From Paracoccus rhizosphaerae (lineage in GTDB: Bacteria > Pseudomonadota > Alphaproteobacteria > Rhodobacterales > Rhodobacteraceae): DNA of 64,000 bases. The position numbers and the translations under genes are program-made. Shown here piece after piece: positions 33,441-42,547 of this stretch (its first letter is position 1; every line of letters begins with the position of its first letter). The stretch covers positions 62,001 to 126,000 of the forward strand of contig NZ_JAOTBE010000004.1 in assembly GCF_026162645.1 (NCBI RefSeq), in the 5' to 3' direction. The notes beneath the pieces were generated by a model. That model saw only the letters and a list, made by a program, of their open reading frames with translations, was not told the DNA's origin and did no database searches.

Positions 33441-34393
33441 TGCGCCCGCTGCCCGTCCTCGGTGCGGCGCTTCTGGCGCTAATGCTGGTCAGCGTGAGCG
33501 TCGGCGCGGCGCAGGTCGATCTGCGCACGATCCTGAGCGATCACCGGGCCATGCTGGTCGTGCTGGAATCGCGGCTGCCGCGGACGGTGGCCGTCGTGCT
33601 GACCGGGGCGGCGCTGTCGGTGGCGGGCGTGCTGATCCAGGCGCTGGTCAGGAACCGCTTTGTCGGCCCGGACACGTCCGGCACCGCCGAGGGCGCCGCC
33701 CTGGGCCTCTTGGCGGTCACGATCCTTTGGCCGGCAAGCCCACTGTGGCTGCGCATGATCGCGGCCAGCGCGGCGGCGATGGCGACCACGGCGCTGTTCC
33801 TGGCCGTTGTCCGCCGCCTGCCCGTGCGCGAGGTGATGCTGGTCCCCATCGCCGGGCTGGTCCTGTCGGGTGTTCTGGGTTCGGTCGTCACCTTCGTCGG
33901 CTGGCAGAGCGACCTGATGCAATATGTCGGCACCTGGCTGATGAGCGGAGAGTTCTCGGGCGTCATCTCGGGCCGGTACGAGCTGTTGTGGTTCGCAGGC
34001 ATCGCGGCGGCGCTGGCGTGGTTCTCGGCCGACCGTTTCGCGATCCTGGGGCTGGGCGACGGGGTCGCGACGGGGCTGGGCCTGTCGACCGCGGCGGTCA
34101 TGCGACTGGGGCTGGCGGTGGTGTCGATCGTGACGGCGATGGTCGTGACGACCGTTGGCATGATCCCCTTCGTGGGCCTTGTGGTGCCGAACCTGGTCGC
34201 GCGGATCATGGGTGACAACCTGCGGACCTCGCTGCCGGTGGTGGCGCTGGCGGGGGCGGTTCTGGTCCTGGCCTGCGATCTGGCGGGCCGGCTGGTGATC
34301 CGCCCCTATGAGGTTCCTGCCGGGCTGATCCTGGGCATCCTGGGCGCTGTCCTGTTCCTGTGGCTGCTGCACCGCAGGCCCGCGCATGGATAG
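33440..34393 (+). CDS. Iron-siderophore ABC transporter permease, FecCD family (first)
   Basis: A 317-residue inner membrane permease with about nine hydrophobic segments. FecCD signatures are PRTVAVVLTGAALSVAGVLIQ near the N-terminus and MIPFVGLVVPNLVARIMGDN near the ATPase-coupling loop. It forms a heterodimeric pore with the next gene product. It overlaps the binding-protein gene upstream and the second permease gene (8 nt) downstream. Confidence 0.92.
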   Translation: MRPLPVLGAALLALMLVSVSVGAAQVDLRTILSDHRAMLVVLESRLPRTVAVVLTGAALSVAGVLIQALVRNRFVGPDTSGTAEGAALGLLAVTILWPASPLWLRMIAASAAAMATTALFLAVVRRLPVREVMLVPIAGLVLSGVLGSVVTFVGWQSDLMQYVGTWLMSGEFSGVISGRYELLWFAGIAAALAWFSADRFAILGLGDGVATGLGLSTAAVMRLGLAVVSIVTAMVVTTVGMIPFVGLVVPNLVARIMGDNLRTSLPVVALAGAVLVLACDLAGRLVIRPYEVPAGLILGILGAVLFLWLLHRRPAHG

Positions 34394-35384
34394 CGGCTTC
34401 GCCGGCGCCGGCCTTGACCCTCGGCCGCGACTGTCGCGCGATGCGGCAATGCTGGGCGGCATGGCGCTGCTGCTGGCGGCGGTCGCGGCGCTGTGGATGT
34501 TCCAGGGGCTGGGCCAGGGCAACCGCAGCTTCCTGCTGGGCCTGCGCGGCGCGAAGCTGGCGGCACTGGTCACCGTGGCGGTGGCCGGCGGCGTCTCCAC
34601 GATCCTGTTCCAGACGGTGGCGGCGAACCGGGTGCTGACGCCGTCGATCATGGGGTTCGATGCGCTCTATGTCCTGTTGCAGAGCGGGCTAGTCGTCGCC
34701 CTGGGCGGCGCAGGCTTCGTGGGACTGCCCCCCGCCGCCAAGTTCACGGCCGAGGTCGCGGCCATGACGGCGCTGGCCGCCCTGCTGTTCGGCACGCTGC
34801 TGCTGAAGGGGGCGCGGGATCTGCCGAAGATGATCCTGACCGGGGTGATCCTGGGCGTCCTCTTCCGGTCGGTGTCGGGGTTCCTGGGGCGGGTGCTGGA
34901 CCCGAACGAATTCGCCGTCGTCCAGTCGGTCAGCTTCGCCAGCTTCAACCGCGTGGACGTGACGCTTCTGCCATGGGCGGTCGCGGCGACCGCGCTGGCC
35001 GTTGCAGCGGCATGGCGCATGTCGGCGATTCTGGACGTGCTGGCCCTGGGGCGCGACCCGGCGGTGTCCTTGGGGCTACGACATCGGGCAGCGGTGCTGG
35101 CTGTGCTGACGCTGGTGGCGGTGCTGGTGTCGGTTTCGACCGCGCTGGTGGGGCCGGTGGCGTTCTTCGGCCTGATCCTGGCGGGCCTGGCGCACGGGCT
35201 GATGCGCACGTCGCGCCACGCCCTGCTGCTGCCCGCCGCCGGCCTCTCTGGCGCCATCCTGCTGGTCGGCGGTCAGTGGCTGTTCGAGCGGCTGCTGAGC
35301 CAGGCCGCAACACTGTCGGTCGTCGTCGAGTTCGCGGGCGGCCTGTTCTTCCTGTTCCTGCTGCTGAAGGGGCGCATCAGATGA
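34386..35384 (+). CDS. Iron-siderophore ABC transporter permease, FecCD family (second)
   Basis: A 332-residue FecCD permease. It contains RGAKLAALVTVAVAGGVSTI, NRVLTPSIMGFDALYVLLQS and the coupling region VGPVAFFGLILAGLAHGLM. The N-terminal 35 residues before the first helix are longer than usual, but the start overlaps the previous stop by 8 nt, which supports it. It pairs with the upstream permease, resembling YclN/YclO. Confidence 0.91.
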   Translation: MDSGFAGAGLDPRPRLSRDAAMLGGMALLLAAVAALWMFQGLGQGNRSFLLGLRGAKLAALVTVAVAGGVSTILFQTVAANRVLTPSIMGFDALYVLLQSGLVVALGGAGFVGLPPAAKFTAEVAAMTALAALLFGTLLLKGARDLPKMILTGVILGVLFRSVSGFLGRVLDPNEFAVVQSVSFASFNRVDVTLLPWAVAATALAVAAAWRMSAILDVLALGRDPAVSLGLRHRAAVLAVLTLVAVLVSVSTALVGPVAFFGLILAGLAHGLMRTSRHALLLPAAGLSGAILLVGGQWLFERLLSQAATLSVVVEFAGGLFFLFLLLKGRIR

Positions 35385-36136
35385 TTCAGATCGACGGCGT
35401 CAGCCACCGGATCGGCGGCGCGCCGATCCTGCACGACATCTCGACCCGGCTGCCGCAGGGCAAGTTGACCGCGCTGATTGGTCCGAACGGCGCTGGCAAG
35501 TCCACGCTGCTACGGCTGGTTGGCCGGCTGGAGCCGCTGCAGGCCGGGCGCATTACCGTGGCGGGCCACGACGTGGCGACGACTCCTACGGACAGGCTGG
35601 CCAGGGTCATGGCGATCCTGGGGCAGCAGACCGCAATTGCCAGCCGCCTGCGCCTGTCCGAGCTGGTGGCCTTCGGCCGCTGGCCGCACCACAAGGGCCG
35701 CCCCGGCTCCGTCGACCGCGCCAAGGTGACAGAGGCGCTGGACGCGTTCGCACTGACACCGCTGGCCGGGCGCTTCCTCGACGAGGTGTCGGGCGGCCAG
35801 GCGCAGCGCGCGCATATCGCCATGGCGGTCGCCCAAGACACCGACTGGCTGCTGCTGGACGAGCCGTTGAACAACCTCGACATGGCCCACGCCCGCGCCC
35901 TGATGCGCAGGCTTCGAGCAATGGTGGATGGCGGCCGCAGCGTCGGCATGGTCGTGCACGAGATCAACTATGCCGCGGCCTGGGCCGATCACGTGATCGC
36001 GATGAAGAATGGCCGCGTCGTGGCGCAGGGACCTGCAGGATCGGTCCTGACGGAAGACCTGCTGTCGGACCTTTACGACACGCCCATCCAGATCGGCGAA
36101 CATCGAGGCCGTCCGCTGGTGCTGCACCACTGCTGA
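35381..36136 (+). CDS. Iron-siderophore ABC transporter ATP-binding protein
   Basis: A 251-residue ABC ATPase that energises the preceding permeases. Walker A is GPNGAGKST (about residue 34-42), the signature is VSGGQAQRAHIAMA, Walker B is WLLLDEPLNNLD, and the switch His is in VVHEIN. The start overlaps the previous stop as ATGA. It ends the four-gene operon. Confidence 0.94.
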   Translation: MIQIDGVSHRIGGAPILHDISTRLPQGKLTALIGPNGAGKSTLLRLVGRLEPLQAGRITVAGHDVATTPTDRLARVMAILGQQTAIASRLRLSELVAFGRWPHHKGRPGSVDRAKVTEALDAFALTPLAGRFLDEVSGGQAQRAHIAMAVAQDTDWLLLDEPLNNLDMAHARALMRRLRAMVDGGRSVGMVVHEINYAAAWADHVIAMKNGRVVAQGPAGSVLTEDLLSDLYDTPIQIGEHRGRPLVLHHC

Positions 36137-36147
36137 AGCGGCGGGCG

Positions 36148-36165
36148 GCGCATGAAATGCGCTTT
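36148..36165 (+). terminator. Terminator-like hairpin after the iron ABC operon
   Basis: GCGCAT-GAA-ATGCGC forms a 6-bp stem with a tight loop, followed by TTT, beginning 11 nt after the ATPase stop. Confidence 0.55.
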
Positions 36166-36270
36166 ACTCGGCCAAGTTTGCGGTTACTGCTGGCTGCAAC
36201 GCCCCTTCCGGGGTGCCAGAACGGACACAGGTCGCGCGCCGTCCTGTACCACCTGCCATAGGAGCAAACC

Positions 36271-37413
36271 GTGCCAGATGTCGGCCTGAGAGAATGGATC
36301 GCGGCCGGACGCGCGATCGCCAGCGGTCACCTGTTGCGCTATGATCCGGGCGCGAACCTGACCTCCCGGTTCGAAAAGGAACTGGGTCAGACGGTCGGGG
36401 CCAGCCATGTGCTGGCCGTCAACTCTGGCTCCAGCGCTCTTGTCGCGGCGCTGGCCGCGGCCGGCATCGGTCCGGGCGACGAGGTCTTGGTCCCGGCCTA
36501 TACCTGGATGGCGACGGCCGCCGCGCCCGTGCAGGTCGGCGCCGTTCCGGTGCTTGTCGACATCAACGAGACCCTGACCATCGACCCCGAGGACATCCGC
36601 GCGAAGATCACGCCCTATACCCGCGCGATCATCCCGGTCCACATGGTCAACGCGCCCTGCGACATGGACGCGATCATGTCCATCGCCAAGGAACATGGCC
36701 TGATCGTCATCGAGGATTCCTGCCAGGCCGTCGGCGTGCCCTACAAGGACCGCCACTGCGGGGCGATCGGCGACCTGGGCACCTTCAGCTTCAACAAGAT
36801 GAAGAACATGAACATCGGCGAAGGCGGCGCCGTCCTGACCAACGACGAGCGGTATTTCATCCGCGCCCGAAGCTATCACGACCTGGGCTCGCTGGTGCGC
36901 CAGCACGGCGACCGCCTGAACGAGCCCGAGTTCGTGGGGATGAACTTCAAGGTGACCGAGATCGACGGCGCCATGCTGAGGGTCCAGCTGCGCAAGGTCG
37001 TCCCGATGCTGCGCCGGATGCAGAAGCGGCGCGCCGTTCTGGCCGATATCCTGTCGCAAAGCGACGAGTTCACCGTCACACCGCACAACGACCCCGGTTC
37101 GGCCGTCAGCCTGTCGATCCTGGCGCCGACGCGCGAGAAGGCAATCGAGCTGACGGGCCGGCGCGGCGTTCACAACCGGCTGCGCGACAGCTCGAAGCAC
37201 CTCTACACCAACTGGGAGCCGATCCTGCAGAAGCGCACGTTCCACCCCAAGATGAACCCCTGGGCCTGGGCCAAGCGCGAGATCAACTATACGCCCGACA
37301 TGTGCGCCCGCACGCTGGATATCCTGGACAGGACCTGCATCGTGACGCTGGGGCTGCGTTACCCCACCCCGCTCATGGCCCTGATCGCCCGAAAGCTGGC
37401 CCGCGCGGGCTGA
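36271..37413 (+). CDS. DegT/DnrJ/EryC1/StrS family PLP aminotransferase
   Basis: A 380-residue sugar- or cyclitol-type aminotransferase. The PLP fold shows NSGSSALVAALAAAGIGPGD, the family Asp in IEDSCQAVG, and the lysine that binds PLP in SFNKMKNMNIGEGGAVLTND (about Lys178). Such enzymes aminate keto-sugars or keto-cyclitols. It starts at GTG with AGGAG 6 nt upstream. Its last 55 nt overlap the 3' end of the convergent GMC oxidoreductase gene. The pair could oxidise and then aminate one substrate, but that is inference. Confidence 0.88.
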   Translation: MPDVGLREWIAAGRAIASGHLLRYDPGANLTSRFEKELGQTVGASHVLAVNSGSSALVAALAAAGIGPGDEVLVPAYTWMATAAAPVQVGAVPVLVDINETLTIDPEDIRAKITPYTRAIIPVHMVNAPCDMDAIMSIAKEHGLIVIEDSCQAVGVPYKDRHCGAIGDLGTFSFNKMKNMNIGEGGAVLTNDERYFIRARSYHDLGSLVRQHGDRLNEPEFVGMNFKVTEIDGAMLRVQLRKVVPMLRRMQKRRAVLADILSQSDEFTVTPHNDPGSAVSLSILAPTREKAIELTGRRGVHNRLRDSSKHLYTNWEPILQKRTFHPKMNPWAWAKREINYTPDMCARTLDILDRTCIVTLGLRYPTPLMALIARKLARAG

Positions 37414-39023
37414 TCGCCGGCCGCCCAGGCAGCGTCCGCCGGACGTTCCGTCGACTCGTCATGGCGCGCGGCCGCAAGTGCGGCGGCGCGCGCGGTCAGC
37501 GCCATGATGGTCAGCGTCGGGTTGTGGACATGCTGCCGCGGGAACGAGGCAGCGTCCGTCACGAAAAGACCCGGAACGTCCCAGCATTCGTTGTTCTGAT
37601 CGAGGACCGAGGTGGCGGGGTCCGTCCCCATCCGGGCCGTTCCGCATTCGTGGACGCTGGTCCCGCCCGGCGACAGTTCGTTGTTCACGACCAGCCCCGA
37701 CAGGCCCAGGTCACGGGCGAGGTCGCGGATGATCGCGGCTTGGCGCTGCGCCATCTCGTGCTGCCGATCAGAATGCTGGAAGCGGATCACCGGCACCAGC
37801 ATGCCGTGCCGGTCCCGCCGCGACGGTGACAGGGTGACCCGGTTCCCTTCGTCCGGCAGCATCTCGGCGAACGAGACGATGTCCACACGCGCCCCGCCGC
37901 CGGGCCTGGGGTGGATATGGATTTGCACCCCGATCGAGCCGCCCAAGGTTTCGTGCGGGGGGATGTGGATGCAGCGGCCGGGTTCGGACTGTTCGGGCAG
38001 GACATCGTCAAGCCTGGCGCAGAAGCCGTGCCCGCTCATCACCGCGTGATCCATCAGGTAGCGGCCAAGCGCAGGCGAGCCGGTGCCCGTTCCCGAACCC
38101 GCGGAGGGCATGCGGGACAGCATCAGAAGGCGCGTGCTCTCGATCGCCGAGGCGCAGAGGAACACGATGGGCGCATGGGCGCGGCGGACGCTGCCCGTGC
38201 GGCTGTCGATCCATTCGACCCCCTCGGCGGCCCCGCCAGGGTTCTTCAGGACGCGCCGCACGACGGCATCCGCCTGGCAGGTCAGGCGCCCGGTGGCGGC
38301 GGCCTTGTCCAGCCATGGCAAGGGCGGCGCGAACGTGCCGAGGACTGGCCTTGCCTCGGGCCACCGGGCGCGGATGATGTCCATGAAGGTCTGCTCGGAC
38401 CCCGTGGGCTGCAGGGTTTCGGCCAGCCTGCTGCCCCGCGCGCCGGACGGCTGATGCGCCCCGCCCTTCAGCTGCAGCCTGTCCTCGACCCAGCCGTACC
38501 AGTCATCGAGGTCGTTCAGTCCGAACGGCCAGTCGATCCCGCTGCCGCTGCGGTCCTGCGCCGTCATCCCGGCAAGCCGGTAATACTGCCGGCCATGTCC
38601 CGGAACCAGCATGCGCCCGCCCGGGCGGCGCGACCGGAACCAGCTGAACCTGGTGCCCGGCTCGGTCTCATAGGGACAGTCGCGGTCGTCGACCAGGATG
38701 TCGGGGGCCATCGCCCAGGCGAACAGCCCCGACTGGACGGGCTGCCGGACCCGCCCCAGCCGGCGGAAGACACGTTCGCCCAGGCGCGCGACCTTGGGAG
38801 GAAGCCGCCGCTCGGCGCCGACCTTGTCCAGGAACCGGGCCAGGGCCGTCAGCGATCTGGTGACGGGATTGACCTGAGGGGTTCCGGCCGACCCGGCCTC
38901 GAATATCGCGACGTTGAGCCCCGCCTCGCACAACCGTGCCGCCGCAACTCCACCGGCCGCTCCGGCGCCTACGACGATCGCATCGAACCGGCTGCCATCC
39001 GCGATCGGCGCGCCATTCCACAT
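37359..39023 (-). CDS. GMC family FAD-dependent oxidoreductase
   Basis: A 554-residue flavoprotein of the glucose-methanol-choline family, closest in look to gluconate/sorbose dehydrogenase-like members. The FAD-binding motif is VVGAGAAGGVAAARLCEAG near residue 20. The C-terminal part has HECGTARMGTDPATSVLD, LFVTDAASFP and HNPTLTIMALTARAA with the conserved His-Asn region. The last 40 residues extend past the normal family end into the convergent aminotransferase gene. The start codon at 39023 is chosen by homology; no good ribosome site is visible. Confidence 0.87.
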   Translation of the reverse strand: MWNGAPIADGSRFDAIVVGAGAAGGVAAARLCEAGLNVAIFEAGSAGTPQVNPVTRSLTALARFLDKVGAERRLPPKVARLGERVFRRLGRVRQPVQSGLFAWAMAPDILVDDRDCPYETEPGTRFSWFRSRRPGGRMLVPGHGRQYYRLAGMTAQDRSGSGIDWPFGLNDLDDWYGWVEDRLQLKGGAHQPSGARGSRLAETLQPTGSEQTFMDIIRARWPEARPVLGTFAPPLPWLDKAAATGRLTCQADAVVRRVLKNPGGAAEGVEWIDSRTGSVRRAHAPIVFLCASAIESTRLLMLSRMPSAGSGTGTGSPALGRYLMDHAVMSGHGFCARLDDVLPEQSEPGRCIHIPPHETLGGSIGVQIHIHPRPGGGARVDIVSFAEMLPDEGNRVTLSPSRRDRHGMLVPVIRFQHSDRQHEMAQRQAAIIRDLARDLGLSGLVVNNELSPGGTSVHECGTARMGTDPATSVLDQNNECWDVPGLFVTDAASFPRQHVHNPTLTIMALTARAAALAAARHDESTERPADAAWAAGDQPARASFRAIRAMSGVG

Positions 39024-39481
39024 GTCTGTCAATTTGGAAACTTTCAATAAGAACACTAAGCCATGTCCGGCTGCCCGGTTGAGCCATGGGCTTGATGGTG
39101 AGCCCAGTTCGCGCTTGTTTCCAGCCCCCACGGCCCGATTGGGCCGCCCTTCCTACAGTTTTCGACGCCGATGCGGCCACGGCCGCAACCGCGGGTGGAA
39201 GGCCTTTTGAGGCCCGCAACTCAGGCTATAAACGAAGGTTCCTGTTGCCGGATCTGCCGAATCACTTCCGAACAGCGGAACCCGAAGCGGGGAGCGATTC
39301 GGCATGTGGCGCCGTCCTGGTAGGCGGGATCGATGGGCGCTATATGGTGAACTAGCGGCACCGACAAAAGCCCACAGACGCGCCGCCACCAGCGCGTCTG
39401 CATCCTATGGCACCGACCGCCGGGGTCACGGGTGACGAAACCGGCTCAAGGTCCTCGAATGCCCGGTGCCCGAACCGCCAC
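39024..39481. other. 458-nt gap upstream of the GMC gene and downstream of bioY
   Basis: I find no plausible gene in this stretch. It should hold the promoter of the GMC oxidoreductase gene (the AT-rich part near 39030-39060 is the likely place) and the bioY terminator region listed separately. Short open frames here show no family resemblance. Confidence 0.55.
39366..39400 (-). terminator. Probable terminator of the bioMNY operon
   Basis: CAGACGCGC and GCGCGTCTG (39375-39383 with 39392-39400) form a perfect 9-bp stem with an 8-nt loop. On the minus strand four U follow after five bases. It lies about 80 nt beyond the bioY stop. Confidence 0.5.
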
Positions 39482-40048
39482 TCACCCCCGGTGCGCGCGG
39501 TTCCATGCGATCGCCTGGGGACGCGTCTTCGCAAGTGCCGCGACCAGCAAGCCAGTGATGGCGGCCTTCAGGATGTCGCCGGGGACGAAGACCAGCGACA
39601 GGACGAACGCCTCGGACAGCGTCCGCTCCAGAACGACCGACATGCCGACGATCCCGAAGGTGTAAAGTACCACGACACCGCCGATGAAGGCGCCAAGGCC
39701 AGCCGCGAGGCCGGCGTTGCGGATCGGCAGACGCTCGACGCAGAACCCGGTAACCGCTGCCGCCGGGATCATGCCCAGAAAGAAGCCGACGGTCGGCCCG
39801 GCCAGGACGCCCAACCCGCCGCGACCGCCCGACAGCAACGGCAGGCCCATGAGGACCAGGACGACGAACAGCGTCGCGGCCGCCGCGCCGCGCCTTGCGC
39901 CAAGGGCGGCACCCGCCAGCATCACGCCAAGCGTCTGCGCCGTGATCGGCACGCCGAACCCCAGGGTGATCGGGGGCACGACCCCCAGGGCCGCGATCAG
40001 CGCGGCAAACAGCGCCACATGGGCAACGCCTCTTTCCATGTTTTCCAT
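39482..40048 (-). CDS. bioY: Biotin ECF transporter S component BioY
   Basis: A 188-residue integral membrane protein with six hydrophobic segments. BioY signatures are ITAQTLGVMLAGAALGARRG, VLAGPTVGFFLGMIPAAAVT and LVFVPGDILKAAITGLLV. It binds biotin with high affinity and delivers it through the BioMN energising module. It starts directly behind bioN (1 nt), so it is the last gene of the operon. The ATG at 40048 follows GGAG. Confidence 0.93.
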   Translation of the reverse strand: MENMERGVAHVALFAALIAALGVVPPITLGFGVPITAQTLGVMLAGAALGARRGAAAATLFVVLVLMGLPLLSGGRGGLGVLAGPTVGFFLGMIPAAAVTGFCVERLPIRNAGLAAGLGAFIGGVVVLYTFGIVGMSVVLERTLSEAFVLSLVFVPGDILKAAITGLLVAALAKTRPQAIAWNRAHRG

Positions 40049-40049
40049 C

Positions 40050-40649
40050 CTACTCCAGAAGACTGCGCGCACGGAGCGCGTCGGCAACGTGATCGGCCTC
40101 TTCGAAAGCCGAAAGCACAAGTGGCACCATCAACCGCCAGCCGGGCCGGCGCAGGGACCGCGCGCGCCAGGCCAGCGACAGCGCCGAGGCCCTGGCGACC
40201 AGCACCGGTGTGAAGCGCACGACCAGCGCGACCCCGATCTCGATCCGGTCGGTCCGCATGCCCAGGCGGCGCAGGGGTCCCAGCACACGGTGCAGCACGT
40301 CCATCATTTCGGCCAGGGTCGTCGTCATCGTGACCAGGTTCGCCAGCGCGACCAGCGTGACCATGCGCAAGACAATACGGACCCCGTCCCCCACGTCGCG
40401 GGTGACGGCATGCCAGAGCAGAAGGATCACCACGAAGGGCAGAAGCGGCCTCAGCGACCGCAGCCCCGCCTTCAGGAACACCCGCCCCGGCAGCGCATAA
40501 AGCAGCCCCACCACCGCAGCCGCCGCAAGCTGCACCGCGATGTCCTGGACGGGAAACAGCAGCGTCGTCGCGATGCAGACGGCCAGCAGCTTGCCCCCCG
40601 CAGGCCAGCGGTGGGCGCGGGTCCTAACCGGCGAGACGAGAGAGATCAT
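40050..40649 (-). CDS. bioN: Biotin ECF transporter transmembrane protein BioN (EcfT)
   Basis: A 199-residue EcfT-type protein that couples the BioM ATPase to BioY. It has about four N-terminal hydrophobic segments and the two cytosolic coupling helices with the Ala-Arg-Ser motif, seen as LAWRARSLRR and DALRARSLLE. I chose ATG 40649 with AGGGGG upstream; it overlaps bioM by 26 nt. Confidence 0.92.
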   Translation of the reverse strand: MISLVSPVRTRAHRWPAGGKLLAVCIATTLLFPVQDIAVQLAAAAVVGLLYALPGRVFLKAGLRSLRPLLPFVVILLLWHAVTRDVGDGVRIVLRMVTLVALANLVTMTTTLAEMMDVLHRVLGPLRRLGMRTDRIEIGVALVVRFTPVLVARASALSLAWRARSLRRPGWRLMVPLVLSAFEEADHVADALRARSLLE

Positions 40650-41364
40650 CGGCTGCCCCCTGGCGACGCATGTCCGCGGCAAACTCACTCAGCATCGTGT
40701 CGGCAGGTCCGACGGCCCTCAGCCGCCCCTGGTCCAGCCAGAACACCTCATCATAACCCTGCAGGTCATCCGGGTCATGGGTCACGTGCAGCACGGCCAC
40801 ATCGGCCAGGGCCAGGTGGCGTCGCAGCTGCAGGCGCGTCGGAATGTCCAGTCCGGCGAAGGGTTCGTCCAGGATCAGCAGGCGCGGCCTCATGGCCAGA
40901 ACCGACATCATGCAGAGCAGATGTTTCTGCCCGTGCGACAGCTGATCGACCACGGCATCGATCCAGTGCGACTTGCCGAAGCGGTCCAGGACCTGCAGCA
41001 CGGTCGCGGCGGCATCCGCCTTGCCTTGGCCCATCTGCCGCAGCCCGAAGGCCATCTCTTCGCGCACCGTCGGGAAGATGATCTGATGCTCAGGGTTCTG
41101 GAACATCACCCCCACCGTGCGTAGCGCAGCCTTCCTGTCGCGGAACATGTCGTGCCCGGCGACGCGCAGGCTGCCGCCGCTCGGGCGCAGCAGCCCCGCG
41201 ACGAGCCGCGCCAGCGTGCTCTTGCCAGAGCCGTTGCGCCCGACGACCCCGATCCGCCGGGCCGAGCTGTGGAGAGTGATGTCTGACAGGATCCTCCGCC
41301 CCGAGGCGTCGAAGCAGAGCTTGTCAGCGGCGATGGTCACGTGATCAGGTTCGCGCGGCGCCAT
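40624..41364 (-). CDS. bioM: Biotin ECF transporter ATP-binding protein BioM
   Basis: A 246-residue ABC ATPase of the CbiO/BioM type. Walker A is GRNGSGKST, the Q-loop is MFQNPEHQIIFPTV, and the signature region is QLSHGQKHLLCMMSVLA, with His replacing the usual Gly, as is frequent in BioM. Walker B is LLILDEPFAGLD. It starts at 41364 behind a GGAGGGAGGGG stretch and heads bioMNY. I found no BioR-type TTAT...ATAA site in front of it. Confidence 0.92.
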   Translation of the reverse strand: MAPREPDHVTIAADKLCFDASGRRILSDITLHSSARRIGVVGRNGSGKSTLARLVAGLLRPSGGSLRVAGHDMFRDRKAALRTVGVMFQNPEHQIIFPTVREEMAFGLRQMGQGKADAAATVLQVLDRFGKSHWIDAVVDQLSHGQKHLLCMMSVLAMRPRLLILDEPFAGLDIPTRLQLRRHLALADVAVLHVTHDPDDLQGYDEVFWLDQGRLRAVGPADTMLSEFAADMRRQGAADDLSRLAG

Positions 41365-41751
41365 CCTGCCCCTCCCTCCGACGGCATTCCCAGCAAGGCA
41401 GCGCGGTGCGGCACCCGAGAGCACAGGCGCCAGGCCCGCGTCCGATGCGTCCCGCTGTCTGCGCGATCATCCTCGTCCTCCGCAATCGGACTCGGCATCC
41501 GGAAGTGGAACGCGTCTACAAAGCCGTGGCGCATGGCGCAAGACCGTTCGCCAGACGTCCCGACTGAATCAGGGGTTGTTGCTGGCTTCATCAGCGGTCC
41601 TTGCCACATGGCGCCGGGCGCCGTCCACGCGACGGACCTGCTTCGCGGCTGCGGCGATCGTTCCCTGAACCCTATTCGTCAATCCGCAGATGTCGGCACA
41701 CCACACGGAGATGGAGCGCGCGACAGCCTGCCGGTGCTGGCGGTTCCTCGG
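41365..41751. other. 387-nt gap between bioM and the metallophosphoesterase gene
   Basis: No gene is recognisable on either strand. The gap must contain the bioMNY promoter and the end of the metallophosphoesterase transcript, but I see no clear hairpin, riboswitch or -35/-10 pair. Confidence 0.5.
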
Positions 41752-42543
41752 TCAGGCGCGCTGCCAGGCGCCGTCGATGCGCTGATAGCGAGCGACCTCT
41801 GGCTCCAGAAAGCCTTCGGCGGACATGGGGGCGACGTGGCGTTCAAGCCGTAGGCTGTCGCCGTCGATGTCCAGGACCGCGTATTCGTTCTGTCCGTCGC
41901 TGATCCGGGCGCAGAGCGCGGTGCCGGCCTGCAGTTGCAGCACACCGGGCCACCTGCCGGTATCAATCAGCGCGTCGACGTTGAAGCGGTGCAGGTGCCC
42001 CGACAACGCGATGCGGACGCCGGCGGCCTGCAGCCTGGACATGGCTTCATCGGCGCGGCGGGCGGGTTGCTTGTCCATCTGCGGCAGCTGCTCCAAGGGA
42101 TGATGCAGGGCGATGACGTTGACGGCGTCAAGGTCCAGCCCCCTGATCAGCCGCCTGATCTCGCCCTTGCGGAACTTGCCGCGCTGCCAGCTGTAGGGGT
42201 CGGTGCTGTTGATGCCCAGCACCCGCACGTCGCGGGCCTGCCGCATCGTCTCGAGCGGCCTGCCAAAGCTTCGGCGATAGGCCGCGAAGGGCCTGAGCAG
42301 CCGGGCCAGCGGGTTGAAGGCGGGGATGTCGTGGTTGCCCGGCACCATCAGCATCGGCGCCTCGATCCGGTCCAGGAAGGCCCGCGCCATCGCCATCTGG
42401 CCGCGGCGCGCGCGGTGGGTCATGTCACCCGTCACGACCACGATGTCCGGCCGCGCCTCGGCGATACGCGCCAGAAGCGGCTCGACCAGGGCCTCGCGGT
42501 GAAAGCCGAAATGCAGGTCCGACAGGTGAAGAAGCCTTGTCAT
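41752..42543 (-). CDS. Calcineurin-like metallophosphoesterase
   Basis: A 263-residue phosphoesterase of the 3',5'-cAMP phosphodiesterase-like (CpdA) group. All metal-binding motifs are visible: DLHFG, VVTGDMTHR, PGNHD, ALHHPL and SGHLHR. The real substrate is unknown. It follows the lipid kinase gene after 4 nt and is probably co-transcribed with it. Confidence 0.9.
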   Translation of the reverse strand: MTRLLHLSDLHFGFHREALVEPLLARIAEARPDIVVVTGDMTHRARRGQMAMARAFLDRIEAPMLMVPGNHDIPAFNPLARLLRPFAAYRRSFGRPLETMRQARDVRVLGINSTDPYSWQRGKFRKGEIRRLIRGLDLDAVNVIALHHPLEQLPQMDKQPARRADEAMSRLQAAGVRIALSGHLHRFNVDALIDTGRWPGVLQLQAGTALCARISDGQNEYAVLDIDGDSLRLERHVAPMSAEGFLEPEVARYQRIDGAWQRA

Positions 42544-42547
42544 CGGG

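Noticed and set aside
41341-41853. A 170-codon plus-strand gene in the bioM-phosphoesterase gap
   Set aside because: It runs antisense into both neighbours, has no ribosome site and its composition is that of a shadow frame.
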